Assembly (NCBI RefSeq): GCF_024497955.1 | Contig: NZ_JANHKP010000014.1 | Location: 124,001-188,000, forward strand | Reading direction: 5' to 3' | DNA from: Streptomyces sp. C10-9-1 | Lineage (GTDB): Bacteria > Actinomycetota > Actinomycetes > Streptomycetales > Streptomycetaceae | Length of the DNA stretch: 64,000 nucleotides | Shown: positions 1 to 7,707 of the stretch, one piece after another | Position numbering within the stretch: the first letter of the stretch is position 1 | Layout of the letters: each line of letters starts with the position of its first letter | Translations under genes and position numbers: made by a program | The notes under the pieces: model-generated | The model's database searches: none | What the model was told of the DNA's origin: nothing | The model's input: the letters and a program-made list of their open reading frames with translations, nothing else

Positions 1-408
1 CTTCATCGACTTGAGGTCGTTGTCGGTCCAGTTGGCGGCGATGGTGGGGGCGCCGCTGGTGGACCCGACGTTCTCGTTGTCCGCGTTCACCACGGTGACG
101 CTGAGCGTGGCGACGGCGCCCTGGGCGGACTCCACGCCCGGGACGGCGCGCACCTCGTCGACCACCGAGGCGGGCAGCGTCCTGGGGACGCCGGTCGCGG
201 GCCTGCCGTCGTCGTCGGGGCCCTCCGGGCTCACGGTGACGTCGGCGGAGGCGACCGCGAAGAGCTTGTCGAAGGTGGTGTTCATCGTGTCGGTGAACAC
301 CAGGGTCCCCGAGACGAAGGCCACGGACAGCAGGACCGCCACCGCGGAGAGCGCCATCCGGCCCTTGTGGGCGAGGAAGTTGCGCAGCGAGGTCTTGAGG
401 ACGGTCAT
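1..408 (-). CDS. ABC transporter permease, FtsX/MacB type (N-terminal part, runs off window)
   Basis: The visible 136 residues begin with MTVLKTSLRNFLAHKGRMAL, a short cytoplasmic start followed by one membrane helix (about residues 17-37, ALSAVAVLLSVAFVSGTLVF). After it comes an extracytoplasmic region containing the typical phrase DTMNTTFDKLF. This is the N-terminal layout of FtsX/MacB-family permeases, which have a first helix, a large periplasm-like domain and then three more helices. The rest lies beyond the left edge. The ATG overlaps the TGA of the upstream ATPase gene (ATGA, 405-408), so the two are translationally coupled and should form one exporter. Substrate is unknown; such pairs in Streptomyces are often linked to drug or peptide efflux. 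Confidence 0.85.
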   Translation of the reverse strand, partial: MTVLKTSLRNFLAHKGRMALSAVAVLLSVAFVSGTLVFTDTMNTTFDKLFAVASADVTVSPEGPDDDGRPATGVPRTLPASVVDEVRAVPGVESAQGAVATLSVTVVNADNENVGSTSGAPTIAANWTDNDLKSMK

Positions 409-1190
409 GAGGTGCGCCCCCGGGCGTCGAAGTCCTTCATCCGGTCGAGGACGGCCTCGGCCGTCGGCCGGAGCATCTCGTCGACGATGCGGCCGTCCGC
501 GAGGTAGAGCACCCGGTCCGCGTAGGAGGCGGCGACGGGGTCGTGGGTGACCATGACGATGGTCTGGCCGAGTTCGTCGACCGAGCGGCGCAGGAAGCCC
601 AGGACCTCGGCCCCGGCGCGGGAGTCCAGGTTGCCGGTGGGCTCGTCGCCGAAGATGATCTCGGGACGGGCGGCCAGGGCGCGGGCGACGGCCACGCGCT
701 GCTGCTGCCCGCCGGAGAGCTGGGTCGGCCGGTGCTTGAGCCGCTCCGCCAGGCCGACGGTCTCGACCACGCGGTTCAGCCAGGCCGCGTCGGGCCGACG
801 GCCGGCGATATCCATGGGGAGGGTGATGTTCTCCAGGGCGTTGAGCGTCGGCAGCAGGTTGAACGCCTGGAAGATGAAACCGATGCGGTCCCGGCGCAGG
901 CGGGTGAGCTTCTTGTCCTTGAGGCCGGTGATCTCGGTGTCGTCGATGGAGATCTGGCCCGAAGTCACGGTGTCCAGGCCCGCGAGGCAGTGCATCAGCG
1001 TCGACTTGCCCGAGCCGGAGGGGCCCATGATCGCGGTGAACTGCCCGCGGTGGATGTCCACGTCGACGTGGTCGAGGGCGACGACGCGCGTCTCGCCGTC
1101 GCCGTACGCCTTGACGACCTGCCGCCCCCGGGCGGCGACGGCCGACCCTCCGGTCTCCCCGCGTGCGGGGGTGGTCACAGCCGTGGTCAC
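405..1190 (-). CDS. ABC transporter ATP-binding protein, MacB/LolD type
   Basis: A 261-residue ATPase. It shows Walker A GPSGSGKST, Q-loop region FQAFNLLPTLNALEN, signature LSGGQQQRVAVARAL, Walker B IIFGDEPTGNLDS and H-loop VTHD. The FNLLPTLNALEN and DEPTGNLDS phrases are typical of the LolD/MacB subfamily that powers FtsX-like permeases. I chose the GTG at 1190 because AGGAG sits 7 nt upstream; the frame stays open further upstream but that stretch is low-complexity Pro/Arg sequence. Its stop overlaps the permease start. Two 11-nt-spaced GTAAGGA repeats lie upstream and may be regulatory. Confidence 0.92.
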   Translation of the reverse strand: MTTAVTTPARGETGGSAVAARGRQVVKAYGDGETRVVALDHVDVDIHRGQFTAIMGPSGSGKSTLMHCLAGLDTVTSGQISIDDTEITGLKDKKLTRLRRDRIGFIFQAFNLLPTLNALENITLPMDIAGRRPDAAWLNRVVETVGLAERLKHRPTQLSGGQQQRVAVARALAARPEIIFGDEPTGNLDSRAGAEVLGFLRRSVDELGQTIVMVTHDPVAASYADRVLYLADGRIVDEMLRPTAEAVLDRMKDFDARGRTS

Positions 1191-1354
1191 GGTCGGTCTC
1201 CTAGCTCTGGGGTGCGGTGGCCCCCGGGGCGGGCGGGCCGCCGCCGGGGGTGCTTCGAGTCTTCCGGCCCGGGGAGGGAAAAGCCCTGGTGCACGGCGCA
1301 GTCGTGAGGCGGGGGTTTTCCCCACCCCCGTGCGCCGGGCGCCCCCCTCAGGGC

Positions 1355-1372
1355 GTAAGGACACGGTAAGGA
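1355..1372 (-). promoter_or_regulatory. direct heptamer repeat, candidate OmpR-type regulator site
   Basis: GTAAGGA occurs twice with a start-to-start distance of 11 nt (one helical turn). It lies about 165-180 nt upstream of the ABC ATPase start. Direct heptamers at 11-nt period are the usual footprint of winged-helix OmpR/PhoP or SARP regulators. The regulator is not identifiable here. Confidence 0.35.
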
Positions 1373-1588
1373 AAGAGATGTTCCGGCCACGTCGTCCGCC
1401 GGGACGAACGCTTCCCGGTCCCGGGTAAGGGACGGCCCTTAGGGGTGTCCACCCTGGGGCGGAGGCGCGGGTACGGCGAAAGGAGCAGGGCCCGGGGCCG
1501 CGGGTACGCCGCGCCGCCCGGCCCGGGCGGCGCGGCGCGGCCGGGACGGCGCGGCCGGCCGCGCACAGAATCGTCACCGAACCGACAT

Positions 1589-1598
1589 ACCGTACGGT
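1589..1598. promoter_or_regulatory. palindrome ACCGTACGGT, candidate operator
   Basis: A perfect 10-bp palindrome lies about 95 nt upstream of the DUF485 gene. The flanks ATACCGTACGGTCGGT resemble TetR-family operators in front of exporters, but no TetR gene is adjacent in the window. Confidence 0.3.
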
Positions 1599-1693
1599 CG
1601 GTAACCCCTTACGGCGCCCTCTACCGGTGAGTAACGTACCCGGACCACCCGCGCCACCCGCCCCGTCCCCCTCGGGCGGCAAGGAGCATGCCG

Positions 1694-2284
1694 ATGTCGT
1701 ACCACCCGCCCTTCCCCGATCCGCCGCCCCGGCACGGTTCCGGGGCCCACCGCGCCCGCCCCGGGAGCGCCGGCCCCGCACACGGCTCCCCGCACCCCGG
1801 CCGCCCGGCCGGGTACGGCCCCTGGGCGGAGCCCGCGGCCGACACCTGGGCCGACCCCGCGGCCGGTACCTGGGCGGAGCCCGCCCGGGACCCCTGGGCG
1901 GGCACGCACGGCACCCCGCTCGGCACCCCGCGCGCGCCCGGGCCCGCCGACGAGCGGGGAGCGGTGCGCCGGCTGGGCTCGGCCTACCGGCTGCTGCGGC
2001 GCGTCGCCACCCTCACGGCGCTGGGCTACTTCGTCCTGTACCTGCTGCTCTCCGCCTACGCGCCGGGGCTGATGACGGGCTCCGTCAGCGGCGGGCTCAC
2101 CACCGGCGTCCTGCTCGGACTCGTCCAGCTCCCGGTCGCTCTGGGGGCCATCGCCCTGTACGAGGCCATCGCACGCCGCCGCGTCGACCCCCTGGCCGCG
2201 GGGATGCGCGAGCGGGCCGCCGAGGCGGCCGCCGACGACGAGCGGACCGCCGCCCGGCGCGCCCCGGGGGGTGCCTTCGTATGA
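1694..2284 (+). CDS. DUF485 family membrane protein
   Basis: 196 residues. The first ~95 residues are a Pro/Gly/Trp-rich cytoplasmic tail with imperfect repeats (WAEPAADTWADPAAGTWAEP). Two membrane helices follow (about YFVLYLLLSAYAPGLM and GVLLGLVQLPVALGAIALYE), matching DUF485. Such small proteins are regularly encoded directly before acetate/solute:sodium symporters (the yjcH-actP arrangement). I start at ATG 1694 because AAGGAG (1681-1686) is 7 nt away; the in-frame ATG at 1688 is too close to it. The stop overlaps the symporter ATG (ATGA at 2281-2284). Probably an accessory or regulatory partner of the symporter; its exact role is unknown. Confidence 0.85.
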   Translation: MSYHPPFPDPPPRHGSGAHRARPGSAGPAHGSPHPGRPAGYGPWAEPAADTWADPAAGTWAEPARDPWAGTHGTPLGTPRAPGPADERGAVRRLGSAYRLLRRVATLTALGYFVLYLLLSAYAPGLMTGSVSGGLTTGVLLGLVQLPVALGAIALYEAIARRRVDPLAAGMRERAAEAAADDERTAARRAPGGAFV

Positions 2285-3909
2285 ACGGCCTGACCGGATT
2301 CAGCTCCGAGGCGCAGACCCTGTCGCTCATCGCCTTCATCACGGTCATCACCGTGACCCTGCTGCTGTGCGTGATGACCGGCCCCGACCGCGACGACCTC
2401 GGCGAGTTCTACACCGGCTACCGCTCCCTGTCCCCGGTGCAGAGCGGCCTGGCCATCGCCGGGGACTACATCTCCGCGGGGACCGTGCTCGGCACCATCG
2501 GCATCATCGCCCTGCTCGGCTACGACGGGCTCTCGCTCACCCTGAGCACGGTGCTCTCCCTGGTGCTGATGATGTTCCTGCTGGCCGAACCGCTGCGCAA
2601 CGCGGGCCGGTTCACCATGGGCGACGTCCTCACCCGGCGCACCCCCGGGCCCGCCGTGCGCATCACCACGGCCGCGGTCACCCTCCTGGCCCTGGTGCCG
2701 CTGGTGGTCTTCCAGCTCGCGGGGGCGGGCGACCTGCTCGCCGTGGTGCTGGGCTTCGACACCGACGGCTTCAAGACCGGGGCGATCGTCTTCCTCGGCC
2801 TGCTGATGATCGCCTACGCGGCGATCGGGGGCATGAAGGGCACCGCGTTCATCCAGATCGTCAAGACCGTGGTGCTGCTCGGCGCCTCGACGGCGGTGGC
2901 CGTACTGGTGCTGGAGCGGCACGACTTCAGCCTGCCCGCGCTGCTGGGCGCCGCGGCGGCGGGCAGCGGTGCCGGGGACGCCTACCTGACCGCCGGGCTC
3001 CAGTTCGGCGGGGACGACCTCGACATGATCAGCGCGCAGCTGACCGTGGTGCTCGGCGCGGCGGTCCTGCCGCACATCACCATGCGCATGTTCACCGCGC
3101 GCAGCGCCCGCGCGGTGCGGCGGTCCATGTCGTGGGCCGTGTCCACCGTCGTCGTCCTCTGCCTGCTGATCGCGGTGATCGGGTTCGGCGCCGCGGCCCT
3201 CGTCGGCCACCAGGGCCTCGTGCAGGGCGATCCGCAGGGCAAGACGGCCTATCTGCTGGTCACCCAGGCGGTCCTCGGCAGCGAGCCGAACCCGGCCCAG
3301 ACGCTGCTGTTCACCGCCGTCGCCACCGCCGTCTTCCTCACCCTCCTGGCCTCCGTCGCGGGCATCACCCTGGCCTGCGCCAACACCCTCGCGCACGACC
3401 TGATCGCCCACGGCCTGCGCCGCAGGCGGCTGAGCCACACCACCGAGATGGCCGTGGCACGCGCGGCGGCGGCCGGCGTGGGCCTGGCCGCACTGGCCGT
3501 CGCGGCCGTGGCCCGGCACCTCAACCTCCAGGCGCTGCTGATGCTCTCCTTCTGCATCGGCGCCTCCGCCGTGGCACCGGCCCTGGTGTACAGCCTGTTC
3601 TGGCGCCGCTTCTCCCGCGCCGGGCTGCTCGGCACCCTCGTCGTGGGCACCGGCTCGGCGCTGCTGCTGATGACGGGCACCAGCCTGGTGTCGGGTTCGC
3701 CCCAGGCGGTCTTCCCCGACGTGGACTTCCACTGGTTCCCCTACACCACCACCGGTCTGGTGTCGGTGCCGCTCGGCTTCCTCGCGGGCTGGCTCGGCAC
3801 CCTGCTCTCCGAGCGCCGGCGGGGCCCCGACGCGGAGCGGCTGCGGTACGAGGAGGTCGAGGCGACCATCCTGGCGGGCGTGCCCGCGCCGGAGCGCGCC
3901 CCCGCCTGA
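2281..3909 (+). CDS. sodium/solute symporter (SSS family, ActP-like cation acetate symporter)
   Basis: 542 residues with about 13 predicted membrane helices. Family marks are DLGEFYTGYRSLSPVQSGLAI near residue 40, then AGDYISAGTVLG, the core phrase IAYAAIGGMKGTAFIQIVK and the LPHITMRMFTA loop. These match the ActP/MctC branch of solute:sodium symporters, which import acetate, pyruvate or related monocarboxylates with Na+ or H+. The gene is translationally coupled to the DUF485 gene before it and is followed by a strong hairpin. Substrate within the family cannot be read from the sequence. Confidence 0.88.
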   Translation: MNGLTGFSSEAQTLSLIAFITVITVTLLLCVMTGPDRDDLGEFYTGYRSLSPVQSGLAIAGDYISAGTVLGTIGIIALLGYDGLSLTLSTVLSLVLMMFLLAEPLRNAGRFTMGDVLTRRTPGPAVRITTAAVTLLALVPLVVFQLAGAGDLLAVVLGFDTDGFKTGAIVFLGLLMIAYAAIGGMKGTAFIQIVKTVVLLGASTAVAVLVLERHDFSLPALLGAAAAGSGAGDAYLTAGLQFGGDDLDMISAQLTVVLGAAVLPHITMRMFTARSARAVRRSMSWAVSTVVVLCLLIAVIGFGAAALVGHQGLVQGDPQGKTAYLLVTQAVLGSEPNPAQTLLFTAVATAVFLTLLASVAGITLACANTLAHDLIAHGLRRRRLSHTTEMAVARAAAAGVGLAALAVAAVARHLNLQALLMLSFCIGASAVAPALVYSLFWRRFSRAGLLGTLVVGTGSALLLMTGTSLVSGSPQAVFPDVDFHWFPYTTTGLVSVPLGFLAGWLGTLLSERRRGPDAERLRYEEVEATILAGVPAPERAPA

Positions 3910-3927
3910 GCGGGCGCGGGCACGCAA

Positions 3928-3966
3928 GGGGGGCGCCCCCGGTCCGGTGACCGGGGGCGCCCCCTC
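3928..3966. terminator. strong hairpin terminator after the symporter gene
   Basis: A 15-bp GC-rich perfect stem (3930-3944 with 3949-3963) closes a CGGT loop, 20 nt after the symporter stop. It lies between convergent genes and may serve both. Confidence 0.75.
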
Positions 3967-4014
3967 GTGTCGCGCGGCGGGGCGCCCCGCCGTGGCCTCA
4001 GCCGTGCGGGCGGC

Positions 4015-6456
4015 TCACAGCAGACCGTCCCACATCTGCTCCAGCAGCACCGACCACCAGCTCTCCGGCGAGGAGAGCGCGGCCGGGTCCAGGGCCGCCA
4101 GCTGCGCCTGGAAGTCGACGGTCCACCGGCCCGCCTGCTCCGGGTTCAGGCCGTAGCGCAGCCGCCACATCCGCCCGAGCAGGGCCATGCACCGCACGAA
4201 CTCCGGCAGTCCGGTGTTGACGAACTGCGGCGCCACGGACTGCCCGCCGGGACCTGCCTCCACCGGCACGGCCACGATGTGCGCGGTGCCGTACTGGACG
4301 CAGATCGCCCGCCCGAAGTCGCTGCCCAGGACGAGGTACGAGGCGGCGTCCGACGCGGGCTGCAGCTGCCGCTGGGCGGCCAGCTCCGCCAGCGTCGGCA
4401 CCACGGGGTGCGCCGGCTGCACCCAGAAGAAGGGGTTGAAGTCGGCGGGCAGTCCGGCCCACACCAGGGTGGCCGCCACGATCTCCGGGACCCCCTGGCG
4501 CGAGACGGCGCGCTGGTCGAACCGCAGCAGGGCGGGCCCGAAGGCGGCGGCCAGCTCCTGCGCGGCGCCCTCCGGCGGGACCGGCGGCGCCGGCTGCACC
4601 TGCGGCAGCGGTGCCCGCACCGGAGCGGGACGGGCCGGGCCGTCCGCCACCTGGTGCAGTTCGCCCTGGTGGGCGAGGAGCTGCCGCACGCCCTGCCGGC
4701 GCGAGGCGTGGTCCGCGCCGTACGGGGCGATCGAGGTGATCCGTGCCTGGGGCCAGGTCTCGCGGATCATCCGTGCGCAGTAGGCACCCGGGAGTTCGCA
4801 GGACTCCAGCTCGGTGTGGAGTTCCAGCACCGCCTGCGGGGGCACGTTCATCGCCCGCAGCTCGTGCAGCATCTGCCACTCGGGGTGCGGGGTGCCGGGG
4901 GCCGAGCGGCGGATCAGCTGCGCCTCCGAGCCGTCGGGGGCGCGGTAGCGCAGCACCGCCTGGTAGCCGGGACCGACCATCGGCGCACCCGTGGGCGGCT
5001 GGGGATAGCCGTAGCCCCCGGGGGCTCCCGGCACGGGGCCGGGAGGAGCGGGGGGCGGCGGGGCGCCCGGTCCCGGCCGGCCCGGATCGGCCAGCATCGT
5101 CGCCGCATGGTGCGCGCCGCCCGCGGGCGGCGGGGTGCCGCCCCCGCCCGACGGCGGAACCGGCCCCGCCCCCGCGCCGGGCGGCGGAGTCGACCCCGGA
5201 GCAGGCGGCGGACCGGGAGGACCCGGAGGCGGCGGGACACCCGGCCCCGGCCGGCCCGGATCGGCCAGCATCGTCGCCGCATGGTGCACGCCGCCCGCGG
5301 GCGGCGGGGTGCCGCCCCCGCCCGACGGCGGAACCGGCCCCGCCCCCGCGCCGGGCGGCGGAGTCGACCCCGGAGCAGGCGGCGGACCGGGAGGACCCGG
5401 AGGCGGCGGGACACCCGGCCCCGCCTGGGGCACCACTGCGGTCGGCTGGTAGCCGCCCGGGGGCGGGGTGGGGGCTCCGGGCGGCGGGGGCGGCGTGCCG
5501 CCGGCCCCTGCCGACCGCGCTCCGCGCGGCGGTGCGGCGGCCTTGCCGGTGGCCGCCTCGGCGATGTCCGCCGCGCCGGGGGGCGGGGGCGTGGCACCCG
5601 GGGGCGGGGCGGCGGCCGCGGGGGAGGCGTCCAGGGCGGGGGCCACCGCCGTGGGCGGCAGGGCACTGCCGCCGGGCATCAGTGCGGTGGGGGTGTCGGC
5701 GGGTACGGGCGGAGGCGTGTCGTCGCCGCCGAGCGGCGGTGCGAAGACCGTCGCGGGCAGCGGTACGGAGGCGTCGCCGCCGTCCGTGCCGCTGGTGTCC
5801 GTCCAGCCGGTGCCGCCCGGGGCGGCGGGCACGCCGTCCTGCGCGGTCGGCTCGTGGCCCTCCGCACCGCGCGGAGCGGGCCACGGGGTGGCGGGCGCAC
5901 CACCGCCGGTGTCCCCGGTGTCCGCGGGGGCGGGGGCGGCGTCCGAGGGCTCCGCCCGACGGGCGGGGACCGCGTCGGCGGGCACGGCGCCGGAGGGCCC
6001 CGCGTCCGGCGGTTCGGCGTCCGAGGGAGCGCGGCCGCCGGCCGTCCCGCGGGCGTCCGCCCCCGAGGTGCGGTGGTCCGGGATGCCCAGCCGGTCCGCG
6101 GCCTCCTGGAGCCACTCCGGCGGGGTCAGCAGGAAGGAGGTCTGGTTCAGGTCGATCCGCTCCGGGGCCCCGGCCTCGGGCGGGGCCGCGGCCGCCCGGG
6201 ACCCGTACTCCTCCTCGTAGCGGCGGATCACCTCGCCGACGGGGAGTCCGGGCCACAGGGTGGCCTCGCCGCCGTCCCGGGCGATCACCAGCCGCTGGCG
6301 GCCGCCGTCCGAGCGCGCGACTCCCTCGCGGTCCTCCGCCCAGACGACGAAGCCCAGTTCGAACTCCCGCACCCGCACCTCACGGTGCTGGTAGGCGGGC
6401 ACGTCGCCGTTGACCCATTCCTCGGCGCGCTCCTGCGCCTGCGCGAACGTCACCAT
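4015..6456 (-). CDS. Imm35-like / deaminase-like / SUKH-4 multidomain protein
   Basis: 813 residues. Residues 1-85 (AQERAEEWVNGDVPAYQHREV...) resemble the YrhB/Imm35 immunity fold. Residues ~90-490 are a low-complexity Pro/Gly/Ala linker containing a 58-residue tandem duplication. Residues ~495-615 resemble nucleic-acid/nucleotide deaminases of polymorphic toxin systems, with H547-T-E549, C553 and C560 as candidate zinc-site residues. Their spacing (CX6C) differs from the usual PCX2-4C. Residues ~640-810 look like a SUKH-4 immunity domain (LGSDFGRAICVQYG, then FVNTGLPEFVRCMALL). No signal peptide, RHS, WXG or pre-toxin domain is visible. The gene lies 7 nt downstream of the WHH-SMI1 gene, so the two are likely cotranscribed. 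A GGGGTGAT sequence supports ATG 6456. Role unknown; probably an intracellular toxin-immunity derivative. Confidence 0.72.
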   Translation of the reverse strand: MVTFAQAQERAEEWVNGDVPAYQHREVRVREFELGFVVWAEDREGVARSDGGRQRLVIARDGGEATLWPGLPVGEVIRRYEEEYGSRAAAAPPEAGAPERIDLNQTSFLLTPPEWLQEAADRLGIPDHRTSGADARGTAGGRAPSDAEPPDAGPSGAVPADAVPARRAEPSDAAPAPADTGDTGGGAPATPWPAPRGAEGHEPTAQDGVPAAPGGTGWTDTSGTDGGDASVPLPATVFAPPLGGDDTPPPVPADTPTALMPGGSALPPTAVAPALDASPAAAAPPPGATPPPPGAADIAEAATGKAAAPPRGARSAGAGGTPPPPPGAPTPPPGGYQPTAVVPQAGPGVPPPPGPPGPPPAPGSTPPPGAGAGPVPPSGGGGTPPPAGGVHHAATMLADPGRPGPGVPPPPGPPGPPPAPGSTPPPGAGAGPVPPSGGGGTPPPAGGAHHAATMLADPGRPGPGAPPPPAPPGPVPGAPGGYGYPQPPTGAPMVGPGYQAVLRYRAPDGSEAQLIRRSAPGTPHPEWQMLHELRAMNVPPQAVLELHTELESCELPGAYCARMIRETWPQARITSIAPYGADHASRRQGVRQLLAHQGELHQVADGPARPAPVRAPLPQVQPAPPVPPEGAAQELAAAFGPALLRFDQRAVSRQGVPEIVAATLVWAGLPADFNPFFWVQPAHPVVPTLAELAAQRQLQPASDAASYLVLGSDFGRAICVQYGTAHIVAVPVEAGPGGQSVAPQFVNTGLPEFVRCMALLGRMWRLRYGLNPEQAGRWTVDFQAQLAALDPAALSSPESWWSVLLEQMWDGLL
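5072..5419. repeat. 174-bp near-perfect tandem duplication inside the SUKH-4 protein gene
   Basis: Two adjacent 174-bp units (5072-5245 and 5246-5419) differ, as far as I can see, at a single base in TGGTGCGCGCCG versus TGGTGCACGCCG. 174 nt is 58 codons, so the frame is kept and the Pro/Gly linker is lengthened. The near-identity suggests a recent duplication. Confidence 0.85.
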
Positions 6457-6463
6457 CGGCCGA

Positions 6464-7483
6464 TCACCCCTCGCCCGGCTCGCGGACCGGCACGGCCTGT
6501 GCGAAGCCGCCGTCCACCATCAGATTCGCCACGGTCTCCAGCTCCGGCGGACTGCCCGCGAGGCGCTGGAGGAAGTCGTCGAAGTCCTCGCCGCACGGCA
6601 GCAGGAGCCGCTCCGTGCGCTCCTGGACGCCCATGCCGTCCCGGTCGCGGGCGTCGTCGTGGGCGCAGAACCACACCGAACCGGTGCCCGTGCCCTTCAC
6701 CCTGACCGCGAGGATCCCGCCCTGCACGAAGGCGACGCCCAGGTAGTCCTTGGTGAGGTGGTCGCGCAGGCACTTGTTCGCGTAGACCAGGTCGTTGACG
6801 GCCGCCTCGTCCCGGACCGTGAGGAACGGCTGGTCGACCAGGAGCCCGAGCTCCGCGTCGAGGGCCGCCCCCACCGGGGCGCAACCGCCCGCCGCCTTGA
6901 GGAAGGTGCGGTAGGCGCCCGGCAGCCGGTAGCCCAGGTCCTCCTCCACGCCCTGGAGTTGGTGCTCGCTCACCGACACGGCGCCCCGCGGGACGGCGAA
7001 GTGCGCGGGACGGGTCTCCTGGAGGGGGCGCGTACCGCGCTTGTCCTGGTCGACCCGGGCCGTGGCCAGGCCCCCGTGGTGGCGCAGCAGCGCCTTCACC
7101 TCTACCGGCACCAGTTCCAGGCGCCGGGTGCCCGCCACGTGGTGCCAGGTCCAGCCGTGCGGGGTGGCCACGGCGGGCAGCCCCTCCCACAGGGGGTGCC
7201 CCCCGGCGTGCAGGGCGGCGTTCGCCGACACGTAGTCGGTCAGGCGCAGTTCGTCCACGCCGAAGCCCTCGGGCGGTTCCGCGATCTCGGCGGCCGCGCG
7301 CGCGTACGGCGAGAAGTCCGGGTATCCGTGCGTGTCGACCCGCACCCCCTGAGGGTGGCGCGCCGCGCGTACCGGGTCCGGGAAGTGCACGACCTGCCCG
7401 GCGTAGGCCGCGTTCGGTGGCGCGGCACCGGCGCCGGCCCCGGGGCTCATGGCTGCCCCCAGGCCCTGCCGACCTGTCGTCAT
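6464..7483 (-). CDS. WHH-type nuclease-like domain fused to SMI1/KNR4 (SUKH-1) domain
   Basis: 339 residues. Residues ~45-140 carry the pattern of HNH/endonuclease VII-fold WHH toxins: GYPDFSPYA, a middle SAN, then W113-H114-H115 and LVPVEVKALLRHHGG. In the canonical WHH motif a His is expected where K130 stands, so catalysis may be impaired. Residues ~168-310 fit SMI1/KNR4 (VSEHQLQGVEEDLGYRLPGAYRTFLKAAGG, then LGVAFVQGGILAVRVKG). A nuclease-like domain and its immunity-like domain therefore lie in one chain. ATG 7483 has AGGGGG about 9 nt upstream. The gene is divergent from the YwqJ deaminase gene and 7 nt upstream of the SUKH-4 gene. Confidence 0.75.
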   Translation of the reverse strand: MTTGRQGLGAAMSPGAGAGAAPPNAAYAGQVVHFPDPVRAARHPQGVRVDTHGYPDFSPYARAAAEIAEPPEGFGVDELRLTDYVSANAALHAGGHPLWEGLPAVATPHGWTWHHVAGTRRLELVPVEVKALLRHHGGLATARVDQDKRGTRPLQETRPAHFAVPRGAVSVSEHQLQGVEEDLGYRLPGAYRTFLKAAGGCAPVGAALDAELGLLVDQPFLTVRDEAAVNDLVYANKCLRDHLTKDYLGVAFVQGGILAVRVKGTGTGSVWFCAHDDARDRDGMGVQERTERLLLPCGEDFDDFLQRLAGSPPELETVANLMVDGGFAQAVPVREPGEG

Positions 7484-7575
7484 GGCGTTCTGCCCCCTGT
7501 GGCGTCTGGCTGGTGCAGCACAGCCTATGCGGTACGGCAAGAGGGGCCTCCGGCCCGTCGCCTCCGTAACGAACA

Positions 7576-7591
7576 GTCACTTCCGGGTGAC
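7576..7591. promoter_or_regulatory. inverted repeat GTCAC-N6-GTGAC in divergent promoter region
   Basis: A perfect 5-bp-arm inverted repeat lies in the 224-nt gap between the divergent WHH-SMI1 and YwqJ genes. It is placed so that one regulator could act on both transcription units. No regulator gene is adjacent. Confidence 0.35.
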
Positions 7592-7707
7592 ACGACACGC
7601 CCCGCGGCGACGCGTTTCGGCGACCCAGCTTCCCCATGACCCGCCCTCTTTGGCAGGCTGTCCCTTTGCATGACTCGGGGGAGTGCACGGAGGGGATCCA
7701 CAGGACC

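Larger units (their letters stand above)
1191..1693. other. divergent intergenic region, ABC exporter / DUF485-symporter
   Basis: About 500 bases between two divergent operons with no supported gene. It holds the direct repeat GTAAGGA at 1355-1361 and 1366-1372 (11-nt period), a further GTAAGG at 1425-1430, and a perfect 10-bp palindrome ACCGTACGGT at 1589-1598. The rest is GC-rich filler. Both operons are presumably controlled from here. Confidence 0.6.

Noticed and set aside
5072..5419. Mobile element or integrated repeat
   Set aside because: Simple in-frame tandem duplication, no transposase, target-site duplication or terminal repeats.
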